NCBI GenBank assembly: GCA_900617975.1
Contig: UZAE01001333.1
Coordinates: 1-13,827 of the forward strand
Source of the DNA: Rodentolepis nana
Lineage: Eukaryota > Platyhelminthes > Cestoda > Cyclophyllidea > Hymenolepididae
Length of the DNA: 13,827 nucleotides
Reading direction: 5' to 3'
The notes beneath the pieces are model-generated. The model was not told the DNA's origin. It was given only the letters and a program-made list of their open reading frames with translations, and searched no databases. Both the position numbers and the translations under genes were made by a program. Positions 1 through 7,891 of the stretch are shown here, one piece after another (position 1 is the first letter of the stretch; every line of letters begins with the position of its first letter).

Positions 1-267
1 AAGGAGAGATGGTGGAGAATGATCTTCATATAAGTCAAGTTTATTTAATATTTTGAGAGGTCTATTTCGAGCGTGTCTCAGAGGACTGGCTGATAACGGA
101 CTTTGTAAGCTATTTTTTCACTTTTATCTACACAACCATGCTACAATTTGATATAATTTTTTAATTGATATGAATAACAACCCAGATTGGGGGCAAAATT
201 TCCCACTTAACCCTCTAAGTATATTGAGTAGTCATAAGTTAACTAATGAGCTAATGATTACTATCCT
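1..267. other. AT-rich flank, no feature seen
   Basis: AT-rich sequence upstream of the first repeat copy. The short frame opening at 170 runs into the repeat and shows no coding character of its own. I see no RNA gene or splice-bounded exon here. Confidence 0.5.
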
Positions 268-560
268 TATTTATTTATATCAAATGACAGGCTTTATGAT
301 AGTTATCATTACCTCTTTAAGTGACCTCGGGTTTCATAGAGGGGAGGAACATAAAAGTCACAAAAATCGAGTGGGGAGGGAATAGAAGAGTAATTCACCG
401 ATTTAAGAGAGACGGATATAAAGGTAGTGAAAAAGGAAAGAACTGTGGAAGTGGTCGAGTATGACACACAGTCGGGTCATAGTAGTTTGAAGTCAGAAGT
501 CAACTGTCTGTTTAGAGACATTTTTTGTCTTATAAGCACCACATGAAGGTAAGGCTATCG
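268..560 (-). repeat. Diverged dispersed repeat, copy A (retroposon-like)
   Basis: This segment aligns along its length with the sequence that starts at 13479. By eye the match is roughly 70 percent with small indels. Shared blocks include CAAATG(A/G)CAGGC near 281-292, AAAGGTAG near 420, GTCGAGTATGACA near 454, CAGTCGGG(T/C)CAT near 470 and GCACCAC(A/G)TG near 537. The match begins abruptly at TATTTATTTA in both copies. Read on the minus strand, that edge is an A-rich terminal tail such as SINE or LINE 3' ends carry, so I infer minus orientation. Similarity fades after about 560, perhaps 590. Copy A alone has a small tandem duplication of AGTCAGA near 490-502. The divergence points to an old, inactive family. 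The family is not recognised by name, and an old LTR or MITE-type fragment is also possible. Confidence 0.75.
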
Positions 561-3500
561 CGCTCCCCTCGTGATAGCTTTCCTAAATCCTTCCATTTGA
601 TATACTTACTTTCTAAGTATATAATTGACGTCCACTCAAATTTTAGTAAGCAAGATCTAAAGGGGAAGAGTAAGGAGGTTAAAGGTATTCATCACAGCCA
701 AAATATCAAGATTCATCCGAGGATCCATAGTTTCCAGCTGCTAATGGGCTTCATAATCTTAATGAGCGGTATAGCTGTGAATACCCATGTTTAAAATATA
801 AGGCGAAATCTCTAAGGCTCACTGTTTTGAATACAATTTTAACCATATCAACCTTTTAGTATTCCGGCCAATGAGTGAAAAATGAATCAAGAGTGGACCA
901 ACAACCATTCCAATTGATCAACGGGTTCATAAGCTCTGGACGCTTTTAAAGCAAATTCACATTAGCAAACAGGAACAAAAAATTAACTCTAATTGGAATT
1001 AAAAGAACATATTTTGAGAAAAATTTGACCATTTAATCTCAGTAACTTCCCTGTAAGAAACGCATAATATACAGCTGTGTGTCCACATTTTCGAGATGAT
1101 TTTAAAGGAAAAATATCAAGAACATTTCTATCTTTGTCGGTTAATTGAACAAATTAATGTGATGGAGGCTTCTGTTAATTTATTAGATATCGGTATTAAA
1201 ATCATAAATTGTTCGCTGATAAAAATTAAAGCCTAGGAGTCAAAACTTAACCAACTTAGCTTTCTAAGACCCAATGGACAGTGAAGGTAGTAAAATGCAG
1301 CCGAAAGTAGAAAAAATTGCTACTTGAGATATAAATTGGAGGTCATAAAAAGACACAGAAAGTCAGCCTGTATATGCCCTCCGAGTAGTTTAAAAAGTAT
1401 TTAAACTAATAACGATTCACATTAAGAATTGTATTCACAAGTATGCTTGTGCTAATATGTTTAAAGCTTCTAGTATTTAAGAGCACATGCTGACTGGTTG
1501 AAAATAGTGGTTAAGAAAGTCATATAGCTCGCCGGGTGCTAATTTTACGAAATACCAACTAAAAAACTCCATATTAAAATTCAAATGCGGCTTAAGAATA
1601 TCATTCAGGCACGGAGAAAATACCCTCTTTAGGTTCTTAGCACTTTCCGTCAAAGAAATATTTTTTTTTAAATTTAGCTCCTACTGATAGACACGCACTT
1701 TTGTAAAAGCTTCTACCGTATAGAATTTTCAGTCGCAACAGAATTAAAGCGTTCAAAGGTGAATTGCCCACGGGTCTTGCATTTTTTCCCCTAACATTGT
1801 CACTAATCCAGAATTGCAAAACAGATCTGCATGCAACTAGCTTAGTATGCCTCACACTACTTCTGTAATTTATGATATATCGCGAAATAAGGGTCCCCAT
1901 CAAATGCGATAATGCATAGAATTATTAAAAAATCCAGAAACACCGACCAGAATTATTATTGTAGAACCTCTGAGGAAATCCAAGACAATGCTGCCTAGTT
2001 TAGTTTTCTTTTATTAATGCCTTTTTTGACTTCCACACTATGAGCGTAGCATTGTTAATCTAATCTGATTATGCCAAAATTGACATGTGCGGTAGCCATT
2101 ATCTCAAAAGAAGTTAGACACATTGAAATTTAAAACATTTATCAGTGTAAATTTTCCGACTGTATGCTTGGTAGACATTGAAAATCAATGATACTTCTCT
2201 GAAACACTTGAATTAAATTCAATGATTATCTTGGAGTAAACCAATCTATTGCACTTAGGAAGAAAGAACTTAATTGATTAAAGTTGTGCAGGTCTTTGTT
2301 ATAAAAAGACTCCTTTGTAATTGATTTTGCTATCTCATCTCCTAGAGAAGCAGTGACAATTTACTGGTCTAATCAAAGCGTAAGCTTCAGAACTCGAGTT
2401 ACTGGGGAATTGGGGCAACAAACCTATCTTCCAATGACACCTACCAGCACACGGATTTATGAAAAGCAACGCGGAAGTTTTTTGCTATTTTCATAAGATA
2501 CCTGTGCACCATTTTGACACGTATGGACCTTTTGTTCTTTCCAACCATCCTGCTTCCACTAAAATATACGCCATGAAAATCTAACACATTGATTAATTTA
2601 CCCTTATGTTATTCCCTTTTGACATATTCACGGTTGGTCTAATAATTTGATAAGTTCAATGCTTCTTGGTAAACAAAATTAGGCTACGTGGTGGGTTGAT
2701 ACAATCATATTGAATATTTTATTATATTGTTGTCGCTCCATTCCCTTTTCCAGACAATATTGTATTGCATACCAGAGTATGGAGTCAACCTAGCAAGCAC
2801 AATTTTTTTATAACCGTCTTTAACAACCTTTCGAAAGAATTTTAGATTTGTTAAAAGTACTATCCAATTTTGACATAATTATTGAATCACCAATCTACTG
2901 AATAAGGTAGTCTTCAAATTGGCAAATAATTTTTGAGTCTGTGGTGATCGGTCTGCCAGCGATATTTTAGCTCTCTTTCGATTACAAAGGGCCGAATACA
3001 CAAAGACTTAAGTACACATGTTTCGCGTGTATCTAATGCTTTGCAATGGGTGCTAGGGCATTTTCCGGAGAATTCTTTATTCAACTCTTGTCACCATTCT
3101 CATAAAAAAAAACTTTTTCGGCAGATTTAGGTAAACATCCTTTAGGCAAAGTGAATAATAATGCCTACTCTGCAAAATTGTCATCTTTTCGGTAGAGATT
3201 TAACTGTTAATTTATAATATTCGAAAGCTTTATTTCACTGAAGCAAGATTAAACATATTTTTCTATAACTTAATTTCCGGATTTAAAGAGGACTTGATTG
3301 AAATACATGCAAGTTTACTGTACGATTCCTTATTCAAATTCATTATTGTTTACCATTGTCTTATGAAAATATAATTTTTTTATTGTAATAATCAACATGA
3401 AACGGGCAGAAGATAGACCCCAAGATGATAAAGTGGGTTAAAAGATGCATAGAGCAATGTCAAGGTATCAAAGGGTCTAATTTCTTTTGATTTGTATAAT

Positions 3501-4102
3501 CATATTGTGCAATATTTGGTACATGGGCAGTTCTTACTAAAGAAGCCAACTTTTATGTTTCCCCCTTGATAACAACAAATTTTGTCAACAATGTTCACTG
3601 CTTGTTGGCCGGTGTTACCTATTTAGGGAGATTCGATATTTCTGCTTCATCTCACTTTTTTCTTGGAAAGTTTCTTGCTTACCGCTCATCAGGTTACAAT
3701 CCTGTCATTATGGTAAATAATGGACCAAATATTCAAAGTTAGTGGGGTTTTTAGGCTGCATTCATTATAAAATATAATGACTCATATATAATCAAGATCG
3801 ATATTCGTAGAGTAGATACAAAAGATTTGGTTTATGTGTTGGTCGTGCTGGCCTCAGAACTGCTGAAAATCGGTAAGCATGTTATACACCAGCAACAATC
3901 ACTTTCAGTATCCTAATCAAGGTAGCTCGAATACAGTTGCACGCTCTTCTTTTAAAAGGAGAATATGACCTCGACGTTACTACAAATATTTTGACATTTG
4001 TGAAAAAAACGCCTTACTTATCGAGAAAGTAAGCAACCATAAGAGGGCTACTATTGGGAACTATTCCCACAATACCAACGACATCTGTCCATAGACCCTC
4101 AA
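561..4102. other. Gene-free AT-rich stretch
   Basis: No exon, RNA gene or repeat copy could be supported in this 3.5 kb. Open frames at 525-794 (plus) and 1637-1903 (minus) have translations without recognisable motifs, and no good splice sites frame them. AT-rich homopolymer runs are common. A TGACTCA AP-1-like heptamer occurs at 3778-3784 but is expected by chance at this scale. The stretch is best called intergenic or intronic. Confidence 0.45.
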
Positions 4103-4147
4103 CCAATTAAAATCTATCAGCCTTGAGCCAATTTCACGCAGCCCAAT
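4103..4147 (+). promoter_or_regulatory. Cluster of three CCAAT motifs, possible promoter
   Basis: CCAAT occurs at 4103-4107, 4128-4132 and 4143-4147, all on the plus strand, with an inverted copy (ATTGG) at 4247-4251. In such AT-rich DNA three copies in 45 bases is unusual. CCAAT boxes bind NF-Y and typically lie 60 to 100 bases upstream of a transcription start. That would put a start near 4200, just ahead of the candidate start codon at 4222. No TATA box or initiator is clear. The promoter role is inferred from position only. Confidence 0.25.
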
Positions 4148-4162
4148 GAGAGTAACTCGAAG

Positions 4163-4221
4163 GTAAGTAATCACACGCAATGAGTAGTCCTCATACTCTA
4201 TCGCTAGAAGGCATGTTTTAG
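4163..4221 (+). other. Possible 59-nt 5' UTR intron
   Basis: A full consensus donor (AAG then GTAAGTAA) sits at 4160-4170. Position 4221 ends a TTTTAG acceptor that directly abuts the ATG at 4222. Together they bound a 59-base GT-AG segment. The upstream sequence is closed by an in-frame TGA at 4124-4126, so the upstream exon would be untranslated. Alternatives are that TTTTAG at 4216-4221 is a trans-splice acceptor, or that transcription starts downstream of the donor and the motif is coincidental. Confidence 0.25.
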
Positions 4222-4883
4222 ATGTGGCCTCTCATCTTCGCATTCCCATTGGCTCTTTCTCTGCGAGTTGAAGTATGGGATGGAATGTTGTTTCTGCAGG
4301 ATGATTTCTCATGCATTTTCTATTCGAAATCAGTGAGGAATTTTGGAGACTTTAAACTTTTCTGCAAGAAATATAATGAGGCACAGAATTGCACAACAAT
4401 TCAACGGTCAAATCTATTCGCTGGCCTTAGGGGAAAACCAATCTCCCAATGCTTTATTCAAGGTAAGTACAGATTCTTGAGTCAAGAACTATTTGAAAAT
4501 GCCCCTCATATTTAGATCTAGTTTTCCAGATTCACACTTAAAATTGTTTTTATTTTGCGATTGGGGGATTGAGGTACTATTAGTAAACTAAAAGAATCTA
4601 TATGAGCTGACCGTAATCTGTTGAGAACACACGGTTTACTTACCACCTTATTTTGGGGTAAGGCATGTTGAAAGCATACCTATAATGCAATTGAACATCT
4701 ACGCTCTTAATTAGAGTCGATCAGGAATTATATTGCTATTTCTTAAAACCAATTTTATTTAACATCTTCCCCAATTTGTTAACTCGTTTTGTATCTTCAG
4801 ATAAAATGAATAAAGTGGCCAACCAAACCAACTCTAGAGGGGGGTGGGAGGGGGGGGAGGGAAGGGTAAAAGGGGAAAATTAG
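4222..4883 (+). CDS. Putative small secreted cysteine-containing protein, two exons
   Basis: The model joins 4222-4462 and 4801-4883: 324 bases, 107 residues plus a TAG stop at 4881-4883. An in-frame TAG just before the ATG fixes the start. Residues 1-17 begin MWPLIFAFPLALSL and resemble a signal peptide. The rest of exon 1 carries Cys31, Cys48, Cys57 and Cys77 and an NCT glycosylation sequon at 56-58. Exon 1 ends in the consensus donor CAAG/GTAAGT, in phase 1, which is typical after a signal-peptide exon. The acceptor at 4800 has a pyrimidine-rich lead ending CTTCAG. Exon 2 reads on in phase, with a second sequon (NQT). Its end is encoded by a G-rich tract and is Gly/Glu-rich, so this C terminus is less certain. 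The CysX8Cys spacing faintly recalls DUF19-type extracellular domains, but I do not assign a family. Expected location is secreted. Unspliced, exon 1 would run to a stop at 4513-4515. Confidence 0.42.
4463..4800 (+). other. Predicted phase-1 intron of the small secreted gene
   Basis: The 338-base segment starts GTAAGTACAG and ends TTTTGTATCTTCAG, with pyrimidine-rich blocks (ATCTTCCCC, CTCGTTTT) in the last 40 bases. Both borders fit metazoan consensus well, and they keep the reading frame open on both sides. The retained-intron frame continues for 17 more codons and then stops. Confidence 0.4.
4839..4875 (+). repeat. G-rich tract, G-quadruplex-forming
   Basis: On the plus strand the tract has G runs at 4839-4844, 4846-4848, 4850-4857, 4859-4861, 4864-4866 and 4872-4875. 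Loops are only 1, 1, 1, 2 and 5 bases. This meets the standard rule for an intramolecular G-quadruplex several times over. It lies in the second exon of the candidate secreted-protein gene, so it would also form in that RNA. It may simply be a low-complexity polypurine expansion. Confidence 0.8.
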
Positions 4884-5032
4884 TGAATAGCTTCAGAGTG
4901 GAAACCAATTTCATAGCTAGAACTGTTTGATACAATTTAAGTATGATAAAGGAAACCTTAATAATGATAACACTCAACTGTAGTTTAGACCGCTACAAAT
5001 CCATTGGTTGTGGATATCTGCTAGTTTTTTTC

Positions 5033-5038
5033 AATAAA
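5033..5038 (+). terminator. AATAAA polyadenylation signal
   Basis: The canonical AATAAA hexamer lies 150 bases after the proposed stop codon at 4881-4883, giving a plausible 3' UTR of about 170 bases. Another AATAAA at 4809-4814 falls inside the proposed second exon. The hexamer is common by chance in AT-rich DNA, so the support is positional. Confidence 0.35.
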
Positions 5039-5100
5039 TCAGTCGATATTCGCTCAATTCCATAGTAAAACCCAGTATTCAGTTTAATGACAAGAGAAAT

Positions 5101-5127
5101 CGGCAAAAGAACATTTTGCTTTTGCCG
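5101..5127. other. Inverted repeat, 9-bp stem
   Basis: CGGCAAAAG at 5101-5109 pairs perfectly with CTTTTGCCG at 5119-5127 around a 9-base loop. It lies about 63 bases past the AATAAA signal. In a window of this size about one such hairpin is expected by chance, so a role in 3'-end formation is only a possibility. Confidence 0.3.
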
Positions 5128-6740
5128 TCATTCAGGAACCCAAAGTGTGGCATTTCCATTAGCTTAGATGACATTTCATCTCACTACTCCACATACCCAC
5201 AAGCACTTCGCACATTTATCTTTACGCTATCCACCTGTATTTTTAAAAAAGATGTTAGTTGGCGCTTGTGCAGCAAAATATGGGCTTTCATGATTTTTCC
5301 TTAGTTCGCGTTCAAAATTCCTAATCAGTAATTGAGGTGGTTCATTTGACTTCCTTTTTAATCAAAACGATCCTTCAAGCTTCAACATATAAGGCTGAAA
5401 GTGTATTTGCTCAAGATAAAATGTGGAATGAAATTATACTGAATATTTTTTATTACCAGTCTCATTGAATTAAACAAAACATCTATACACATGATTATCT
5501 TTTGACAAAATACCTCTCGTCAGTTGATACTTTCGTAGTACTGCTCCAGACAGATTAATCGACTGTCTTTTTTATGCATTCGGATATAACGGATGCACGC
5601 AGTTGCGATTACATGTCTTATGCTACAAACTGGAGTGCTCTAATGAACCTTAAATCGCATTTTATCGTGGCATATGCAAAGAAGGGGTTGTGTCAGAAGG
5701 GGAGAGAAACGTCCAAATAGGCAAATTTGTGGGCGAGCGAATTCAAAGCTCGGTTGTGGGATTTGGCGCGCACTGTTCTGACTAGTACATATGTTGATTT
5801 CACATTACTAATTGGCATGCAATCTTGATTTCCAGAAAAATCTCTCCAGTTCTTCGATGCATGAAAATAAACACGCGTCCTGGTTGTACTGTATATTAAT
5901 CTAGTTTTCTTTCGCTTTCTACTTACTTTTCTGTTATTTGATGTTGCGATGCTTCATTTAAAGGCTGCAACTGGGCTTGGTTGGCCGATGATAAGTCAAG
6001 TTTTTAAATAGACTTGTATCCTTTCATTTTACATGTAGTTTGTATAATATTTTCTAATAATTTGATCTCATTGTAAATTAAGGTTTATTGGTTCTTTATC
6101 TGAATTACAGCAAATAATCAAGTGCTTACTGATTGGTCGAGTAATTATGCTTGTTAACCTTATCACTCTCCATATTTATGTATTGTTATCAGCAGGCTTT
6201 CATTTATATTGACTAATAACTCGGTGGTCAAATCTTATGTTTAATTTAACCGTCCACAGCTTTAAAAGTATGCACATAATCAGGAAGATGAATTTAATTG
6301 AAGTGTGAAAAAGCGTTGTTATCCCTTATTCTGTGCATTGCTCCAATCATTAACTTATTGATGTTCAGAGATTATCATCAGAAAGAAACTGCTGTAAAAT
6401 CAACTTAAAAATGTGCTTGATACGATAAAGAAATCTCTCAAAATCCAGTTAAAAGCTTAGATATTTGTCTTTCCGTTTAGTCGAGTTCATTGAGTTATTT
6501 GAATCCACTTGCTTGGGTTCATTGAGATTTAACTGCATTAGATAAGATTATCTTCCATTATAAGAATATTTCACATACGACTGTTTAGCCGTTTCCAATG
6601 TTCTTTTCCAAGACCTTTTGAAATTTGATGTCGTAAAAGATTTCTAATTTTGTTCTTCGACGTTCACAATGATATTTAACATTCTGAAATTCCTTTCCAA
6701 TTTCATAGGCATTATTAATTTTTCTTATTTAATCAGTACA
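5128..6740. other. AT-rich stretch without supported genes
   Basis: I see no supported exon. A good acceptor-like sequence ends at 5135 and opens a frame to 5304. It does not fit the phase of the upstream donor: phase 1 would stop after ten codons. Two GGGG runs occur around 5685-5702, without forming a full quadruplex motif. The remainder is AT-rich intergenic or intronic DNA. Confidence 0.4.
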
Positions 6741-6746
6741 TTTATT
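6741..6746 (-). terminator. Possible minus-strand AATAAA signal
   Basis: TTTATT on the plus strand reads AATAAA on the minus strand. It is the first canonical signal I find downstream of the minus-strand stop at 7110-7112, about 364 bases away. Chance occurrence is likely in this composition. Confidence 0.15.
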
Positions 6747-7109
6747 TGTACTTTTTTCGGAGACTAATTTCATCATTTGTTGCTTAGTCACCATTGCTGA
6801 AAGATTTAAAGCTCTTTGTTCTTTAACTTATAAAAAAGTTATTTTGAAACTATAGAGCTTTTACTGTTGAAAATATTGACAATTAGACTTTAAGAAATGT
6901 TGAATGAAATATAGAATCTAAATTAAAGAAGTACTATAAAATTTCCATCTTCCAAATTGAATACTCCTATCATTGTGCAAACTGTGATTCATCCTTGACT
7001 ACATTCTAATTTGATGGAAACAATGTTTACTTTTACAGACTCTTAAGAATATTTGTGGTTGAGTCATTAAAGTGAAATCATCTCTATCAAGTGACGACTC
7101 ACTGACTCA

Positions 7110-7298
7110 TTACGAAGCTGAGTAGAGAAGAAGTCGATAACATTCTGCCACATAGACACGATTGTCATCAGCATATTTGCACTTGGCTTTTTCAATGATT
7201 TCTTTAGACTCAACGCTATTTGTTATCAAATAGAAATCAAAGTCATTCTTTAACGTGTCCATTACTTTTACTATAAACTGGTTAATATATTTACACAA
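7110..7298 (-). CDS. Putative terminal exon, unknown protein
   Basis: On the minus strand an open frame runs from 7298 down to a TAA at 7110-7112. The first ATG is at 7262-7260, giving 50 residues from that codon, or 62 if the whole open frame is an exon. The translation is unusually protein-like for this window: balanced charged and hydrophobic residues, a predicted helix with the run ESKEIIEKAKCKY, and a segment ending YRLLLYSAS. I recognise no family. The frame is closed upstream by a TAG at 7301-7299, which reads as an AG acceptor (AATAG) in phase 0. A CAG acceptor 21 bases further in is also in phase 0. Neither has a strong pyrimidine tract. It could be a last exon, a decayed gene fragment, or chance. 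Confidence 0.3.
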   Translation of the reverse strand: MCKYINQFIVKVMDTLKNDFDFYLITNSVESKEIIEKAKCKYADDNRVYVAECYRLLLYSAS

Positions 7299-7479
7299 CT
7301 ATTAATTTGCACTTATTTAATTTTATTTAAATTAGGTTGTTTTTTTAGTTCTGTGTTGGTATTTAATCCGATTGGTTTATTACTATTTGTGCGGCTAATA
7401 AGATCATAACAATTCCAAATTTAACTCACCTATACAAAAGCCTTTAAATGGCATCTTTTGAGGGTAATATAGTTTTTTT

Positions 7480-7506
7480 GGGGGGGGAGGGGTTGGAGGG
7501 GGGAGG
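7480..7506 (+). repeat. G-rich tract, G-quadruplex-prone
   Basis: A run of seven T leads into G runs at 7480-7487, 7489-7492, 7495-7496, 7498-7503 and 7505-7506. The eight-G run can supply two tracts, so a four-tract quadruplex with short loops is possible on the plus strand. It resembles the 4839-4875 tract in base content. If the minus-strand gene model is right, it lies in an intron and the transcript carries the C-rich strand. Confidence 0.75.
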
Positions 7507-7635
7507 ATATTCATTCATTTTCAATATAACTCCGAAAATACTTTACATATCGTTAGTAGATATGAAGGAGGAATGAAATTCGATGTCGGTAAGCCTACAA
7601 AAAGAAATCGCCAAATAATGGAAAATGTGCGAGCG

Positions 7636-7657
7636 ATGTACACATACATATGCACAC
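7636..7657. repeat. Alternating purine-pyrimidine tract
   Basis: Twenty-two bases alternate strictly between purine and pyrimidine, mostly CA and TA steps with two TG steps. Such tracts can adopt Z-DNA under supercoiling. It looks like a degenerate CA/TA microsatellite and sits about 60 bases before the CpG-rich patch. Confidence 0.6.
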
Positions 7658-7716
7658 CCACACATTTGTGCAAGGGGAAATAACAAATCCGACCTTGCCA
7701 ACAGTGCACATCAAAT

Positions 7717-7789
7717 CGATCGGTTGGGGGCGGTGACGTCCCTCACACTGCCGCTGCCGCACTGCGCGCAATCGTTGGCCGCTACTTCG
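7717..7789. promoter_or_regulatory. CpG-dense GC-rich patch
   Basis: Eleven CpG dinucleotides fall within 73 bases (at 7717, 7721, 7731, 7737, 7752, 7758, 7765, 7767, 7773, 7780 and 7788), in a window otherwise strongly AT-rich. The patch explains why open frames overlap here on both strands (7625-7987 plus; 7595-7891 minus), since GC-rich DNA has few stops. None of those frames is convincing over its full length. The patch may be a small promoter or enhancer, a GC-rich exon remnant, or a foreign insert. The CpG content argues against long-term methylation-driven decay at this spot. Confidence 0.45.
7726..7741. promoter_or_regulatory. GC-box-like and CRE-like motif pair
   Basis: The sequence GGGGGCGGTGACGTCC joins a GC-box-like core (GGGGCGG), of the kind bound by Sp/KLF zinc fingers, to TGACGTC, which is seven of the eight bases of the cAMP-response element bound by CREB/ATF proteins. 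The pair lies inside the CpG-dense patch. Function is inferred from motif content and setting only. Confidence 0.3.
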
Positions 7790-7825
7790 GGGGCTTCCAA
7801 AAATAAGCGCATAAACTCCCTTTAC

Positions 7826-7891
7826 CAAATATCCACTTTCAAGCATAGCTATTCCCATATTCTTTACATGCTTTCTTATTTCGCTGCTCAT
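7826..7891 (-). CDS. Candidate first coding exon, minus strand
   Basis: On the minus strand an ATG at 7891-7889 opens 22 codons (MSSEIRKHVKNMG, then a short hydrophobic-ending stretch). They finish exactly before GTAAAG at 7825-7820, a usable though imperfect donor in phase 0. The downstream piece at 7298-7110 starts at phase-0 acceptors, so the two could join across a 527-base intron into an 84-residue protein. An in-frame TGA lies two codons before the ATG, so this ATG would be the true start. The frame also reads on past the donor to 7595. Confidence is low because both splice sites are weak and no family is recognised. Confidence 0.2.

Noticed and set aside
290..385. Conserved peptide frame shared by the two repeat copies (pattern M-x-G then II, L, DLG, HRG)
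   Set aside because: Both copies read open and gap-free for about 29 codons, but the differences are mostly at first codon positions, with few silent third-position changes. That is not the pattern of protein-level selection, and the frames then diverge and stop.
525..794. 89-residue plus-strand open frame
   Set aside because: It begins in the repeat, has no recognisable motif, and has no splice sites that would make it an exon.
1637..1903. 88-residue minus-strand open frame
   Set aside because: The translation shows no domain or coding-like pattern, and frames of this length are expected by chance in 13.8 kb.
4052..4074. Inverted repeat around TGGGAA-CTA-TTCCCA
   Set aside because: A six-base stem with a three-base loop is common by chance, and no context supports a role.
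5116..5304. Second exon alternative for the secreted-protein gene
   Set aside because: The acceptor ending at 5135 is good, but joining it to the phase-1 donor at 4462 gives a stop after ten codons. The open frame needs a different phase and lacks a partner donor.
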